A stretch of 64,000 bases of DNA from Streptosporangium brasiliense. GTDB taxonomy: Bacteria; Actinomycetota; Actinomycetes; Streptosporangiales; Streptosporangiaceae. A program made the translations under genes and the position numbers. This document shows, piece after piece, positions 25,335-33,275 of the stretch. The stretch is from positions 6,572,001 to 6,636,000 of the forward strand of contig NZ_JAUSRB010000002.1 of assembly GCF_030811595.1 (NCBI RefSeq). Direction: 5' to 3'. A model generated the notes under the pieces. The model was not told the DNA's origin and made no database searches. It worked only from the letters and a program-made list of their open reading frames with translations. Numbering within the stretch: position 1 is the first letter of the stretch; each line of letters begins with the position of its first letter.

Positions 25335-25727
25335 ATGAGCAACATGGATCGGGACATCCTCCTCAAGCGCGACCAGAGCTTCTTCGACGCCCTGGTGGCC
25401 GGCGATCTTGCCGTGCTGGAGGAGCTGCTGGCAGACGACTTCGTTCTGGTCGGAGTCGAGGACGGGGCTGTCGCCGACAGGAAGATCGTGCTGGACCTGA
25501 TGGCCTCCGGCTCTCTCCGGTTCCCGCAGATCCATTCGTTCCCGGACGAGGCGATCGTCCGGGTCATTGGCACAGTAGGCATCGTCGTTGGGCGTACCGG
25601 CATGAACTTCACCAACCCCGACGGTGCCACGTTCAGCGCCGGAAGCCGCTACACCCACGTCTACGCCGCCGATGCCCTCGGCGTCTGGCGCCTCGTCTCC
25701 GCCCAAGGAACCGCGATCAAGGCGTGA
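25335..25727 (+). CDS. NTF2-like (SnoaL/DUF4440) family protein
   Basis: The product is 130 aa from the ATG at 25335 (MSNMDRDILLKRDQSFFDAL); in-frame starts upstream run through non-coding sequence. The pattern helix-helix-ADDFVLVG...strand...THVYAADALGVWRLVSAQGT is typical of the NTF2-like cone fold used by SnoaL-like enzymes and DUF4440 proteins. Only short flanking sequences are present and no operon partner is seen. Ligand or activity unknown. Confidence 0.8.
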   Translation: MSNMDRDILLKRDQSFFDALVAGDLAVLEELLADDFVLVGVEDGAVADRKIVLDLMASGSLRFPQIHSFPDEAIVRVIGTVGIVVGRTGMNFTNPDGATFSAGSRYTHVYAADALGVWRLVSAQGTAIKA

Positions 25728-25998
25728 TCCCTGCTCGGGCGCGGGCGTCCAGGCGGATGTGCCGGTCCGGCTTGTTGGCAGCACCGGCGCGATTGCCTCG
25801 CGCGGTATCGCCTCCAGCCTCGACAGCCGATGTCCCTGTTGCGCCCGCGCTAAGGCTTTGACCTGGTCTTTCTCGCTACTTTGAGGCTTGTGACGCCGAC
25901 CCGGGCGGAGAGCCGACAGTCGCGCCGCGCCGGCGGCCGGATGCTGCTCACCGTGCCGCTCAAGGCCCACCGCTCGGGTCCGTACGACCGGCCGCAAG

Positions 25999-26013
25999 GT
26001 AGCTCTGAGTGAC
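25999..26013. promoter_or_regulatory. Palindromic operator-like site, copy 1
   Basis: GTAGCTCTGAGTGAC differs at two positions from the perfect palindrome at 26372. It may be a degenerate operator of the same regulator; no adjacent intact gene is present. Confidence 0.3.
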
Positions 26014-26371
26014 CAGAAGCTAATGCGGGACGAGCAGAAGGAAGGTCATCCGGGGTGATGGGGCATCCGGGAGCGGCCGGATAGTCCTGTGGGTCGATCC
26101 CAAGCTGTCGCGTCAGGACGCCTTCGCCTACATCGAACGCCGGGGTGTTCGCCCATGGATCTCACTGACCACTGGCCCCCGCCAGCGGCTCCTGTCTGGG
26201 AGGCGCCTGGCCGGCGATGTGGTCGTCCGGGCGGTCCGGCACCGAGGGAGCGTGACGGGCGGGCCCCGAAACGCTTCCGCCGCGGTGCTGTCCGCCGCGT
26301 TCTCGGTGATCCAGGATGACGCGGTTGCCGGCAGCACCCCCAGCCGTGACCACGCGCACCAGATCGGAAAT

Positions 26372-26386
26372 GTAACTCTGAGTTAC
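26372..26386. promoter_or_regulatory. Perfect 7-1-7 palindrome, copy 2 (orphan operator)
   Basis: GTAACTC-T-GAGTTAC is a perfect inverted repeat of the type bound by TetR/MarR/HxlR regulators. No intact gene lies within 400 bases on either side, so the controlled gene seems lost. Confidence 0.4.
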
Positions 26387-26783
26387 CATTCGGATGGTCG
26401 CGGCGACCCGAGCGCAGGGCTCGGTGGGCTGACCGGACAGGACAACAGCTCTGCCCGATACAGCGCGGCGGAACATGCGCGGAACCGTCGGCGACCGACC
26501 ATGGCCGTAATGCGATCCGCGCCGCGCATGGCCCGGCCTCCGGAGGGTCGCGACGGAGCCGAGCAGGCCTCACCGGTCTCGCGCCCGCGTGCCCTGAGGT
26601 CTTTCCGGCACAGCTTGGAAGGTGGGCCGCTGACCTGCGTATCCGCTGTTTCCTGCGCCGTTGCTACTGGGACCCGTATTCGAGGCGGGTCCTCGCGCCT
26701 GGACGGCGGTTCTGCGGCGCCGGGGAGGGCGTCCTTCCGAACCCGGCTTGCCCGATACCGGCCGACCGTATCCCCCTGTCCAA

Positions 26784-26826
26784 AGATATTCCTTGACAAG
26801 AATATTTTCTCTGGTCACATTCCTCG
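26784..26826 (+). promoter_or_regulatory. Promoter and ArsR-type operator of the ArsR-SRPBCC gene
   Basis: An AT-rich inverted repeat ATATTC (26786-26791) - 8 bp - GAATAT (26800-26805) overlaps a TTGACA -35 box (26793-26798). It stands out from the GC-rich surroundings and lies just upstream of the ATG at 26829, as expected for autoregulation by an ArsR protein. Confidence 0.5.
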
Positions 26827-26828
26827 GT

Positions 26829-27704
26829 ATGGACATACTCTTCAGCGCACTGGCCGACCCGACCCGCTGGCAGCTCGTAGGCCTGCTGGCCGAGCGGCCC
26901 CGGCCGGTCGGGGTCCTCGCCCAACTCGCCGAGGCACGCCAGTCACAGACGACCAAGCACCTACAAGCCCTTGAGCGTGCCGGCGTCGTCGCCTCCCAGC
27001 GCTCCGGCCAGCGCCGAATCTACGCGCTCCAGACCGCACCCCTGCGGGAGCTGGCGGCTGCGCTCATTCAACTGGCCGACACCACCGACCAGATCAGCGG
27101 CCCGCACGAGACCTACGACCGCTACAGGCACAACCTCCACGCGGAGCGGCTCGCCGCCCAGGAGCCAGGGTGGGCCGACGGCCGCTCGTTCACGTTCCAC
27201 CGGTCGCTGGCGGGGCGCCCGGAGGAGGTCTGGCGCCACCTGACCGAGGCCCCCCTGCTCGCCCGCTGGTGGACGCCCGACGACCTGCGCGTCTCCGAGC
27301 TCGTCTTCGAGGCGCGACCGGGCGGACGGATCGTCCAGGGGTACCGCGACGCCGAGGTTCTCGAGGTTCTCGAGGGTGTCGAGGGTGTCGACCTGGTCGT
27401 CGGGCGCGCGCAGGAAGTCGTCGAGGAATCCGAGCTGGTCGTCGGGCGCGCGCAGGGAGTCGTCGAGGACGTACGCGCCGGCGAGCACCTGGCCTACCGG
27501 CTCTCCCCGCTGCTTGCCGACGGCAGCCCTGCCTTCACCGCCCACATCCACCTGGACCTTCGGTCCACCGACACCGGCACGGAACTCGACGTCCGCTTCC
27601 GGATCACCGACAGCACGGTCGAATCCGCGGACTTCATCGCGGGCCTCGAGATCGGCTACGGCCAGAGCCTCGACAAGCTCGTGGCGGCCATCGCCGCGGA
27701 CTGA
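26829..27704 (+). CDS. ArsR-type regulator fused to an SRPBCC/AHSA1 domain
   Basis: The product is 291 aa from the ATG at 26829. Residues 1-90 form an ArsR winged helix (MDILFSALADPTRWQLVGLL, then QSQTTKHLQALERAGVV). Residues 115-290 form an SRPBCC (activator of Hsp90-like/polyketide cyclase) domain, beginning FTFHRSLAGRPEEVWRHLTE and ending GYGQSLDKLVAAIA. Such fusions exist in actinobacteria and may sense a hydrophobic ligand. In the middle of the SRPBCC domain an acidic low-complexity insert (VLEVLEGVEGVDLVVGRAQ, then a second copy) arises from in-frame DNA repeats. Confidence 0.88.
   Translation: MDILFSALADPTRWQLVGLLAERPRPVGVLAQLAEARQSQTTKHLQALERAGVVASQRSGQRRIYALQTAPLRELAAALIQLADTTDQISGPHETYDRYRHNLHAERLAAQEPGWADGRSFTFHRSLAGRPEEVWRHLTEAPLLARWWTPDDLRVSELVFEARPGGRIVQGYRDAEVLEVLEGVEGVDLVVGRAQEVVEESELVVGRAQGVVEDVRAGEHLAYRLSPLLADGSPAFTAHIHLDLRSTDTGTELDVRFRITDSTVESADFIAGLEIGYGQSLDKLVAAIAAD
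27354..27469 (+). repeat. In-frame tandem repeats within the ArsR-SRPBCC gene
   Basis: Four 9-mers in series (GAGGTTCTC twice, GAGGGTGTC twice; 27354-27389) are followed by a 35-bp unit duplicated at 27393-27427 and 27435-27469 with one mismatch. The 42-bp period keeps frame and repeats the peptide LVVGRAQ(E/G)VVE. Confidence 0.9.
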
Positions 27705-27849
27705 AACAACACCGGCAACGCCGGGGTACGGCATCATTGCTACCGGGACCCCTGGTGACGCGCTCGGGCAGGCGCACCGGGGCCTGGGGTCCCGGCGGTA
27801 ATGGAGCGGAATCCAACGGACCTCTTGAGGGGGCCACCGGAATACGGTG

Positions 27850-28020
27850 AGGGCGGGCCGCGCCGGGCCGCCCTCGGTATTCTTGGTGAAGGTCGCCGCG
27901 TTGAACCTGGTGGACCCGGTGAAGGTCGCCCTGTCGAAGACGGCCTCGGTGACATGGCCGCCGGTCAGGTCGGAGTCGATGCGGGTGGCGCCGGTCAGGT
28001 CCAGGTGCATTCCCTCCCAG
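27850..28020 (-). pseudogene. Relic of a pentapeptide-repeat protein
   Basis: Minus-strand translation contains MHLDLTGATRIDSDLTGG followed by VTEAVFDRATFTGSTRFNAA, a run of A(D/N)LxX-like pentapeptide repeats. The frame lacks a believable start and runs out of repeats at both ends, so it appears to be a decayed internal piece. Confidence 0.5.
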
Positions 28021-28224
28021 AAGGATGGCTCGGCCGGGAGTGTGGAGCGCTGGTCCGCGGGGCGGGCGCGGGCTCCGGCGGGGTATACGGCATGCGCAGG
28101 CATCCGATCTGCCTAAGGAGTCAAGCCGTGGCCTTTAAATGAGGTTTGGAACTCGCGACTTCCTCTGTCGAGCGAGTTTTCGAGTGTGCTGGCCGGTGGC
28201 GCCGCCCTCCATATGATCGTTTCT

Positions 28225-28570
28225 ATGTACAAGATGATCGCTCGGTCATCAGCCCGTGTACTGCTGATCGACCACGTCGATCGGCTTCTGCTCTACCGAG
28301 GCTTGTCGCTCCAGGTGGAGGACCCTTTCTACGCGTGGCTCATACCGGGAGGCGCTATCGATCCCGAGGAAACCCCGCAGCAGGCGGCTGCCCGGGAGTT
28401 ACGGGAGGAGCTGGGACATGTTGTAGGCCTTCCGCTCGGGTCGGTGTCATAGACCGCAATGTAGGGGCGTATTCCCAGGTCAGGACAGCTCGCCGGTGCC
28501 TGTCGGAATCCGCTCACCGGCCCGTTCACCGACGTTGATTCTCGGCACGAATTCTTGATGCTCACTACCT
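28225..28570 (+). pseudogene. Nudix hydrolase gene, broken after the Nudix box
   Basis: From the ATG at 28225 a 75-codon frame carries a full Nudix box (GGAIDPEETPQQAAAREL, then REELG), but ends at TAG 28450, half the usual length (about 150 aa). Beyond the stop, pieces of the expected C-terminus appear in other frames (28525-28565, DSRHEFLMLTTCDL, resembling the HE-x-F strand). The gene therefore looks frameshifted and inactivated. The GC content is visibly lower than in flanking operons. Confidence 0.65.
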
Positions 28571-28658
28571 GCGACCTCGTAGTTTCCCGGTGGAGTGTCG
28601 ACAGAAGAGTCTGTCGACACTGACATGCGATTACACAGAGCTACTTTGCGTCCTATGA

Positions 28659-28973
28659 CGCCGACCCGAGCGCTGGGCCGAGAAGTTCGCCTGGTGGCTG
28701 TCGAATCCGAAGCGCAATTACTGCGACGGCAAGCCGGACAGCAAACCGTGTGAGCCGTAGGCGGGTGGTCGTGTACTGAAGTGCACGGACTACTACTATG
28801 CGCCTGAGCTGTGGCTGATGCAGAACGTGCTGGGCGACTGGGAGAGAGGGCTGAGCACTCCCTGCGAGTTCAGTAACATCGTCACGCAGAACGAGAAGGC
28901 CGAAGCCATCTGCGGCCTCGTCGGACTGGTCGGAGACGCCATCATCCAAAGGGCACAGAATGGATCACAGTAA
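28659..28973 (+). pseudogene. Small Cys-containing reading frame interrupted by an in-frame TAG
   Basis: One frame reads PERWAEKFAWWLSNPKR..., then a TAG at 28758-28760, then continues LKCTDYYYAPELWLMQNVLG and onward to a TAA at 28971. Both halves have low-GC but protein-like composition with spaced Cys and Trp/Tyr residues. It may be a pseudogene of a small secreted or toxin-like protein, or two fragments. No start codon with a ribosome-binding site is evident. The family was not recognised. Confidence 0.35.
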
Positions 28974-29091
28974 ATCCTCCGATTTCCGCGACCAGTATCC
29001 GGGCTGTGGTGCCTGGGTCACCTACACGGACTCTGCTCGATCTGGCGATACGGGCGTGTTGAACCCGAAGTTCAAACCTGATTGTCATTGA
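28960..29091 (+). CDS. Hypothetical small protein (43 aa)
   Basis: An ATG at 28960 overlaps the end of the preceding frame and gives a 43-residue peptide (MDHSKSSDFRDQYPGCGAWV..., two Cys). It reaches the start region of the Cys-rich secreted protein. Whether it is translated is unclear; it may be the tail of a decayed gene. Confidence 0.25.
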   Translation: MDHSKSSDFRDQYPGCGAWVTYTDSARSGDTGVLNPKFKPDCH

Positions 29092-29096
29092 TTCCG

Positions 29097-29687
29097 ATGC
29101 GATCGAATACGCTCAGGAGCGGTGTGCGGCCGCTCCTGGCCATGCTGGGCGCCACCATCCTGTTGATGGCGGCGCTGGTCGGATCAGCGGCGGCCGAGCG
29201 GCCGGTGTTCGAGAGGTGCCGCGGTGTGCATTCGGCATCCCCCGGATGCGCGCAGGCACGCGTTACGGTCTCCGAATGCCGGCAAGGATCCGGACGCTGG
29301 GGAGAAATCATCTGCGCGGGCGCTCTCCATGTCGTCGACCGGTGTACGCGCGTCGACGTCGACGGTGCGGGAGTGTCCACCTGTGCGGCTCTCAGCTCCG
29401 ATTATCTGAGTTGCGTCGAGCGAGATCTCTCCCCTCTGTCATGTCAAGAGCTGGGCATCATATTTCTCGACTGCATGCGACAGCTCGGGATGACCGAAAG
29501 GAGTTGCCGGGCGGACTGGGGAGAACTGGTGGCATGTAAGACGCGCGCCGTCGACCCCGAATTCTGCCCGGTAACCGGAAATCCCAGGCCCTGGCGGGTC
29601 CGTCCAGGGGAAGAACTCGGCGGCCCGGGCGCGCTCCTGGACCCTCCTCTCGCGGGCGGTCATGGAGGGCGTTCAGGAGGGCGGTGA
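29097..29687 (+). CDS. Cys-rich secreted protein of unknown function
   Basis: The product is 196 aa from the ATG at 29097 (a TTG at 29082 is also in frame). A signal peptide is likely: RSNTLRSGVRPLL, a hydrophobic core and a VGSAAA cleavage region near residue 31. The mature part holds twelve Cys, several in regular pairs (ISSDY/SC...SC, DC...SC), suggesting a disulfide-bonded extracellular domain. The last 30 residues (PGALLDPPLAGGHGGRSGGR) look like read-through into non-coding sequence. GC content is lower than average, which suggests acquisition. I do not recognise the family. Confidence 0.6.
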   Translation: MRSNTLRSGVRPLLAMLGATILLMAALVGSAAAERPVFERCRGVHSASPGCAQARVTVSECRQGSGRWGEIICAGALHVVDRCTRVDVDGAGVSTCAALSSDYLSCVERDLSPLSCQELGIIFLDCMRQLGMTERSCRADWGELVACKTRAVDPEFCPVTGNPRPWRVRPGEELGGPGALLDPPLAGGHGGRSGGR

Positions 29688-29800
29688 GTGCGGGCTGGCC
29701 GAGGGACGTCTCGCGTACCGCGATGTGGATCGAACGGGCCGGAGCCGGATCGGACAGCTCATGGACGACAACACCGGGATGAGGGCCGGGCAGGGCCGCA
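29670..29800 (-). pseudogene. Relic of a LysR-family effector domain
   Basis: Minus-strand translation gives HPGVVVHELSDPAPARSIHI followed by AVRETSLGQPALTALLNALH, matching the C-terminal end of LysR regulators (SDPxPxRxxxLAxR...PALxALLxALR). The preceding part is in another frame, and the rest of the gene is missing. Confidence 0.45.
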
Positions 29801-29891
29801 TCCCCATCCCCCGGCCCGGGAACAGGGCTTTCGTCGCGGCGGCCGCAACTCGCCGACGAGCGACGCACCCCAGGACCGGCCGCTGGGTGTG

Positions 29892-30086
29892 TCAGTCGAT
29901 CCATCCCCGGTAGTGCCAGATGTAGGGGTCGGCCCCGGGCTCAGGTTCATAGGCCGCCCGGGAGGTCTCCCGAGGGACGGCCATGTACGCCCCCGTCTCC
30001 AAAGCGCCATCCGTCACCACCACCGGCCCGGGGACCGTCGCTCCGTCCAGCGGGCCGCCCAGCAAGGTCACGTGTCGCTCGGTCAT
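29892..30086 (-). CDS. Hypothetical small protein (64 aa)
   Basis: The product is 64 aa, MTERHVTLLGGPLDGATVPG at the start and EPGADPYIWHYRGWID at the end. The LLGGPLDG...W(H/R)YRGW pattern recurs in small actinobacterial and phage proteins of unknown role. Codon use is normal, so it is probably a real gene. Confidence 0.55.
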   Translation of the reverse strand: MTERHVTLLGGPLDGATVPGPVVVTDGALETGAYMAVPRETSRAAYEPEPGADPYIWHYRGWID

Positions 30087-30456
30087 GGCTCTGACTCTGG
30101 CTTATGGGCCCCGCCTGTGTCCCTATGTTCGAGGGATCGTGGCGGGTCGTGATGGGCCGCGTACACCGATCTTGTTGGTTGACGTCGCTGACGGATCGGA
30201 CAGTCCGTCTGTAGCCGGATCCAGCTCACTTGGGCGACAGAGAGTCCTGCCTCACTGTCCCCTGGCCGCTATCGGGGCGGTTCTGTACCGTGCGGGCATG
30301 GGCAGAGGCTGGGTCAGAGCGCCCGGGCAGGCCTCCTATGATCCGCCTCTCCCCGGATAAGAGTGGTGAGTCGGTGGTAACAAAACAGCGCAGTGGCGAG
30401 GCTGGCGGATCCCTTGACGGTGCCACTGGCCGCCTCAACGCCTAGACTCACCGTCC
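30087..30456. other. 370-bp intergenic region with a DinB-gene promoter at its end
   Basis: No gene was recognised. At the right end, TAGACT (30443-30448) is a good -10 element eight bases before the ATG at 30457, indicating a leaderless transcript for the DinB-like gene. A -35 box is not obvious. Confidence 0.45.
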
Positions 30457-30996
30457 ATGATCCACCTGGACGGGCAGGAGCGCCCGGAACCTCCCCTCGA
30501 AGCCGATGAGACCACCACTCTCCTGGGCTTTTTGGAGTTCCAGCGCGCGACCCTGGTGTGGAAGTGCGCGGGCCTGGACGTAACCGGTCTGAAGGCCACC
30601 GTCGGCGCCTCGTCGATGACCCTGGGCGGGCTGCTCAAGCACCTGGCCTACGTCGAGGACGACTGGTTTTCTCGATGGCTGCACGGGAAAGACCGACAAC
30701 CCCCGTGGGACACGGTGAACTGGCAGGCCGACCCCGATTGGGATTGGCACTCGGCCGCCGAGGACTCCCCTGAGCAGCTGCATGCGCTCTGGCAGAATGC
30801 CGTGACCCGCTCCCGATCCCTGGTCGCGGAGGCGCTGGCCGACGGCGGCCTGGAGCGTCGGGCCCGGCGCACCTGGCCCGACGGCCGGGCACCGAGTCTG
30901 CGATGGATCCTGTGCCACATGATCGAGGAGTACGCGCGGCACAACGGTCATGCCGACCTCCTGCGGGAGGCGGTAGACGGGCTCACCGGAGAGTAG
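30457..30996 (+). CDS. DinB/DUF664 family protein
   Basis: The product is 179 aa. The DUF664 (mini-circle protein-like) pattern is visible: LLGFLEFQRATLVWKCAGL, LGGLLKHLAYVEDDWFSRWL with the first His, and RWILCHMIEEYARHNGHADL with the remaining His residues, giving the three-His metal site of the DinB four-helix bundle. Such proteins are putative thiol-dependent metalloenzymes. It appears monocistronic. Confidence 0.87.
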   Translation: MIHLDGQERPEPPLEADETTTLLGFLEFQRATLVWKCAGLDVTGLKATVGASSMTLGGLLKHLAYVEDDWFSRWLHGKDRQPPWDTVNWQADPDWDWHSAAEDSPEQLHALWQNAVTRSRSLVAEALADGGLERRARRTWPDGRAPSLRWILCHMIEEYARHNGHADLLREAVDGLTGE

Positions 30997-31119
30997 CCGC
31001 TGCGCGGACGGTCACATCGTCACAAGCCCCGGCGTCGCCGGGCAGGACGGCCTTGGACACCTTGGTCAGCAGGCTGCGGTCGTTGTGGTCCAGGGTGTGG
31101 TCGCCGATCGTGGTCGGAC

Positions 31120-31252
31120 GGCGCCGCGCGCCGGGGTGACGCCCTCGGCGCTGACGCGCGGCCGCTCCAGCTCGCGGACCGGGTCGGTGGGCACCGCGGC
31201 GCGGGCGGCCAGGTGCTTGTACAGCGCCGACAGCCGCCGGGCCCGGGCTCAG
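31120..31252 (-). pseudogene. Relic of a tyrosine recombinase/integrase N-terminal domain
   Basis: Minus-strand translation gives RRLSALYKHLAARAAVPTDP followed by VRELERPRVSAEGVTPA, typical of the SAM-like core-binding domain of phage-type and Xer-like integrases (RLSALYxxLVxxGxVxxNPVxxVxRP). It is bounded by a stop on the 5' side and no catalytic domain follows in frame. It records a past integration event. Confidence 0.5.
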
Positions 31253-31743
31253 CGAGGGTCCGGCGAGCGGCTGTCGAGATCGCGTGGGTCCGGACGGTCC
31301 CTGATCTGCGGAGCGCCGGCCTCTTCGACACCACTCTCGATGAGACGGCCAATTATCGTCGCCATCTTCTCGGTGTCCTCGACCACGTTGACACGGGTGA
31401 TCTGGCCCCAGCGCAGCTCGATCGTCTGGGCGAACTCGTTGCGGAAGGGGTGGCCGGCGGCCGTGCCGCTGGTCCGCACGAGCACCACGACCCGGGTACG
31501 CCAGGGCCATCCCTTGACGAGCACATCATCAACGGTGAACCGGATATCGGCGAGCAGTCGAAACAGCCGCTCGAACCACCGGCGTTGGGAATCGATGTTG
31601 TCGCGTACTCCTCCCATGGCGTTCTCTCCCGCAAAGCGGTGTGTGAACGTCGGCGCGAACATCCTCAGGACGGACTCGATGTCGCGGTCGTTGAGGTGGT
31701 TCCAAGCGGTCCGTACCCTGCGCGCGACGATCGTGTTGTACAT
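31249..31743 (-). CDS. SnoaL-like/NTF2-like protein
   Basis: The product is 164 aa. The NTF2-like pattern (VARRVRTAWNHLNDRDIESV, LRMFAPTFTHRFAG, RWFERLFRLLADIRFTVDDVLV, ELRWGQITRVNVVEDTEKM) is typical of SnoaL-type polyketide-cyclase-like proteins. About 20 C-terminal residues (RPDPRDLDSRSPDPR) are low complexity and extend into the integrase relic, perhaps through loss of the original stop. It is divergent from the HxlR gene and probably regulated by it. Confidence 0.8.
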   Translation of the reverse strand: MYNTIVARRVRTAWNHLNDRDIESVLRMFAPTFTHRFAGENAMGGVRDNIDSQRRWFERLFRLLADIRFTVDDVLVKGWPWRTRVVVLVRTSGTAAGHPFRNEFAQTIELRWGQITRVNVVEDTEKMATIIGRLIESGVEEAGAPQIRDRPDPRDLDSRSPDPR

Positions 31744-31758
31744 CCCTGCCTCCAGGTC

Positions 31759-31807
31759 AGTTCCCTTAGGAGACTGACGCTATCAGGGTCGGTCTCCTCA
31801 GGGAACT
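31759..31807. promoter_or_regulatory. 20-bp inverted repeat between SnoaL-like and HxlR genes
   Basis: AGTTCCCTTAGGAGACTGAC (31759-31778) and the complement of 31788-31807 match at 18 of 20 positions, separated by 9 bp. It fills the whole divergent gap and ends 12 bases before the hxlR ATG, so it is very likely the HxlR operator controlling both genes. Confidence 0.7.
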
Positions 31808-31819
31808 AGACTGCGGAAC

Positions 31820-32317
31820 ATGCAGCGCACCTCATTCGGGGCCATGACCTGCTCCATCGCGCGGACTCTGGACATCGCCGCCGAGCCATGGTCCCTGTTG
31901 ATCATTCGGGATGTTTTCGTGGGCATCAGCCGATTCGACGCGATACGGCGCGATCTGGGAATCTCCCGTAAGGTGCTGGCCGAGCGGCTGCAGCGGCTCG
32001 TCGAGGAAGGCGTCCTCGAGCGCCGCCCGTATTCGCAGCACCCCGTCCGGCACGAGTATCACCTCACGGACAAGGGCCTCGAACTCTGCGAGATCATGTT
32101 CGCGATCATCGCGTGGGGAGATCGATGGACCGCGGGCGAGGCCGGGCCACCAGCGTTGCTCCGCCATGAACAGTGCGGTGCAGTGACCCGTGCCCAAGTC
32201 TGCTGCGGCGAGTGCGGCGAGCCGTTGAACGCCTCGCAGGTGCACGCCGAGGCCGGTCCCGGAGGCACCGATGGTCCGGGAACCCAACTGATGCCCGAAT
32301 ATCTGCGAGCCACCTGA
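31820..32317 (+). CDS. HxlR-family transcriptional regulator
   Basis: The product is 165 aa. The HxlR winged helix is clear: CSIARTLDIAAEPWSLLIIR, FDAIRRDLGISRKVLAERLQ and EYHLTDKGLELCEIM. The C-terminal tail holds a zinc-ribbon-like CGAVTRAQVCCGECGEPL, seen in some HxlR relatives. It is divergent from the SnoaL-like gene with the inverted repeat between them. Confidence 0.9.
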   Translation: MQRTSFGAMTCSIARTLDIAAEPWSLLIIRDVFVGISRFDAIRRDLGISRKVLAERLQRLVEEGVLERRPYSQHPVRHEYHLTDKGLELCEIMFAIIAWGDRWTAGEAGPPALLRHEQCGAVTRAQVCCGECGEPLNASQVHAEAGPGGTDGPGTQLMPEYLRAT

Positions 32318-32548
32318 CGGACACGCCGGCACGCGTACCCGGCGATGCTGCGCAGGACAGAGCCCTGCTCTTCTCCCCCGTACGCCCGTACGGGTGGAGC
32401 GCGATGCTGAAAATGAGCATGCAGGCGGCACTCGGGATGGGGAGACGGGCGGATGTGGCGTGCGCATCCGGCTGGTCCTTGACGTGACTTGACAAGCACC
32501 GGACTCGGCAGGCAGAGGGTGCCTGGTGATCTCGCGCCGTGACCCCAC

Positions 32549-32579
32549 TTGACCTTGACACGGTGACAAGGTCTTCACT
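32549..32579 (+). promoter_or_regulatory. MerR-type promoter with a 19-bp spacer and dyad
   Basis: TTGACC (32549-32554) and TTCACT (32574-32579) are separated by 19 bp, the overlong spacer typical of MerR-controlled promoters. The dyad ACCTTG-N9-CAAGGT (32552-32572) sits between the boxes exactly as in MerR operators. It should drive the HEAT-protein/MerR-HEAT operon under its own MerR regulator. Confidence 0.65.
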
Positions 32580-32600
32580 GTTGCCAAGGAGGTGGTCCCG

Positions 32601-33269
32601 ATGGCCATGCCGAAACAGGGAACGGATACGGTCCGAGCTTTTCAGGGGCTGGAGGACAGCAGCTCGTCGGTGCGGCTGCGGGCAGCGCTGGCGGTCGGCA
32701 CGACCCCTGACCCGCGGTTCATCGACAAGCTCATCGAACGATGCGCGATCGAGCCCGAATTCTATGTGCGCGACATGCTGACGTGGGCACTCACCCGCCA
32801 CTCGGCGTCAATGACGGTCCCGGAGCTTCTCAAGGAAGTCCGCTCGGAGCGTGCGCAGGCACGGAGCCAGGCGTTGCACACGCTGTCCAAGATCGGGGAT
32901 CGGCAAGCGTGGCCGGCGATCACACGGGCGCTTCTGACCGACGCCGACGACGAGGTGGCGCGGAGCGCTTGGCGGGCGGCGGTCGTGCTCGTGCCCGAAG
33001 GTGAGGAGCCCGAGCTGGCCGCAGTGTTGTCGACACAGCTCGGGCGCGGTGAGCGTGAGACGCAGCTGAGCCTCAGCCGGGCGCTGATCGCGCTCGGTGA
33101 GGTGATCGTGCCGACGCTGCGCGCCGCGATGACGGATCTCGACCCTCGCGTGCGTCAGCACGCGATCGCCACGGAACGGCTGTTGCGCGACCCGGATGCC
33201 GGGTTCGGGTTCGCGATCGAGGAGGCGAAGCGCGTCGTGGCCCTCGGCACCACCGGCAAGGAGGGGTGA
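32601..33269 (+). CDS. HEAT-repeat protein
   Basis: The product is 222 aa from the ATG at 32601, eight bases after a strong AAGGAGG site (an upstream GTG at 32592 overlaps that site). It is built of HEAT-like helical pairs (SSSVRLRAALAVGT, ARSQALHTLSKIGDRQAWPA, DEVARSAWRAAVVL, DPRVRQHAIATERLL). No enzymatic motif is seen. AlkD-like DNA glycosylases also use HEAT-like repeats, but the sequence is not decisive. It is followed by a MerR regulator that carries the same kind of repeats. Confidence 0.8.
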   Translation: MAMPKQGTDTVRAFQGLEDSSSSVRLRAALAVGTTPDPRFIDKLIERCAIEPEFYVRDMLTWALTRHSASMTVPELLKEVRSERAQARSQALHTLSKIGDRQAWPAITRALLTDADDEVARSAWRAAVVLVPEGEEPELAAVLSTQLGRGERETQLSLSRALIALGEVIVPTLRAAMTDLDPRVRQHAIATERLLRDPDAGFGFAIEEAKRVVALGTTGKEG

Positions 33270-33275
33270 TGGGCA

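Larger units (their letters stand above)
25728..26780. other. About 1.05 kb without an intact gene; two related palindromes
   Basis: No complete gene with normal codon bias was found. A plus-strand segment at 26080-26170 (RIVLWVDPKLSRQDAFAYIE) looks coding-like but lacks a start and runs into noise, so it may be a relic. Two related 15-bp palindromes (25999, 26372) lie here, apparently orphan operators. Confidence 0.4.

Noticed and set aside
27354..27469. Possible CRISPR repeat pair
   Set aside because: Only two longer copies with a 7-bp gap, in frame within a gene; a coding duplication.
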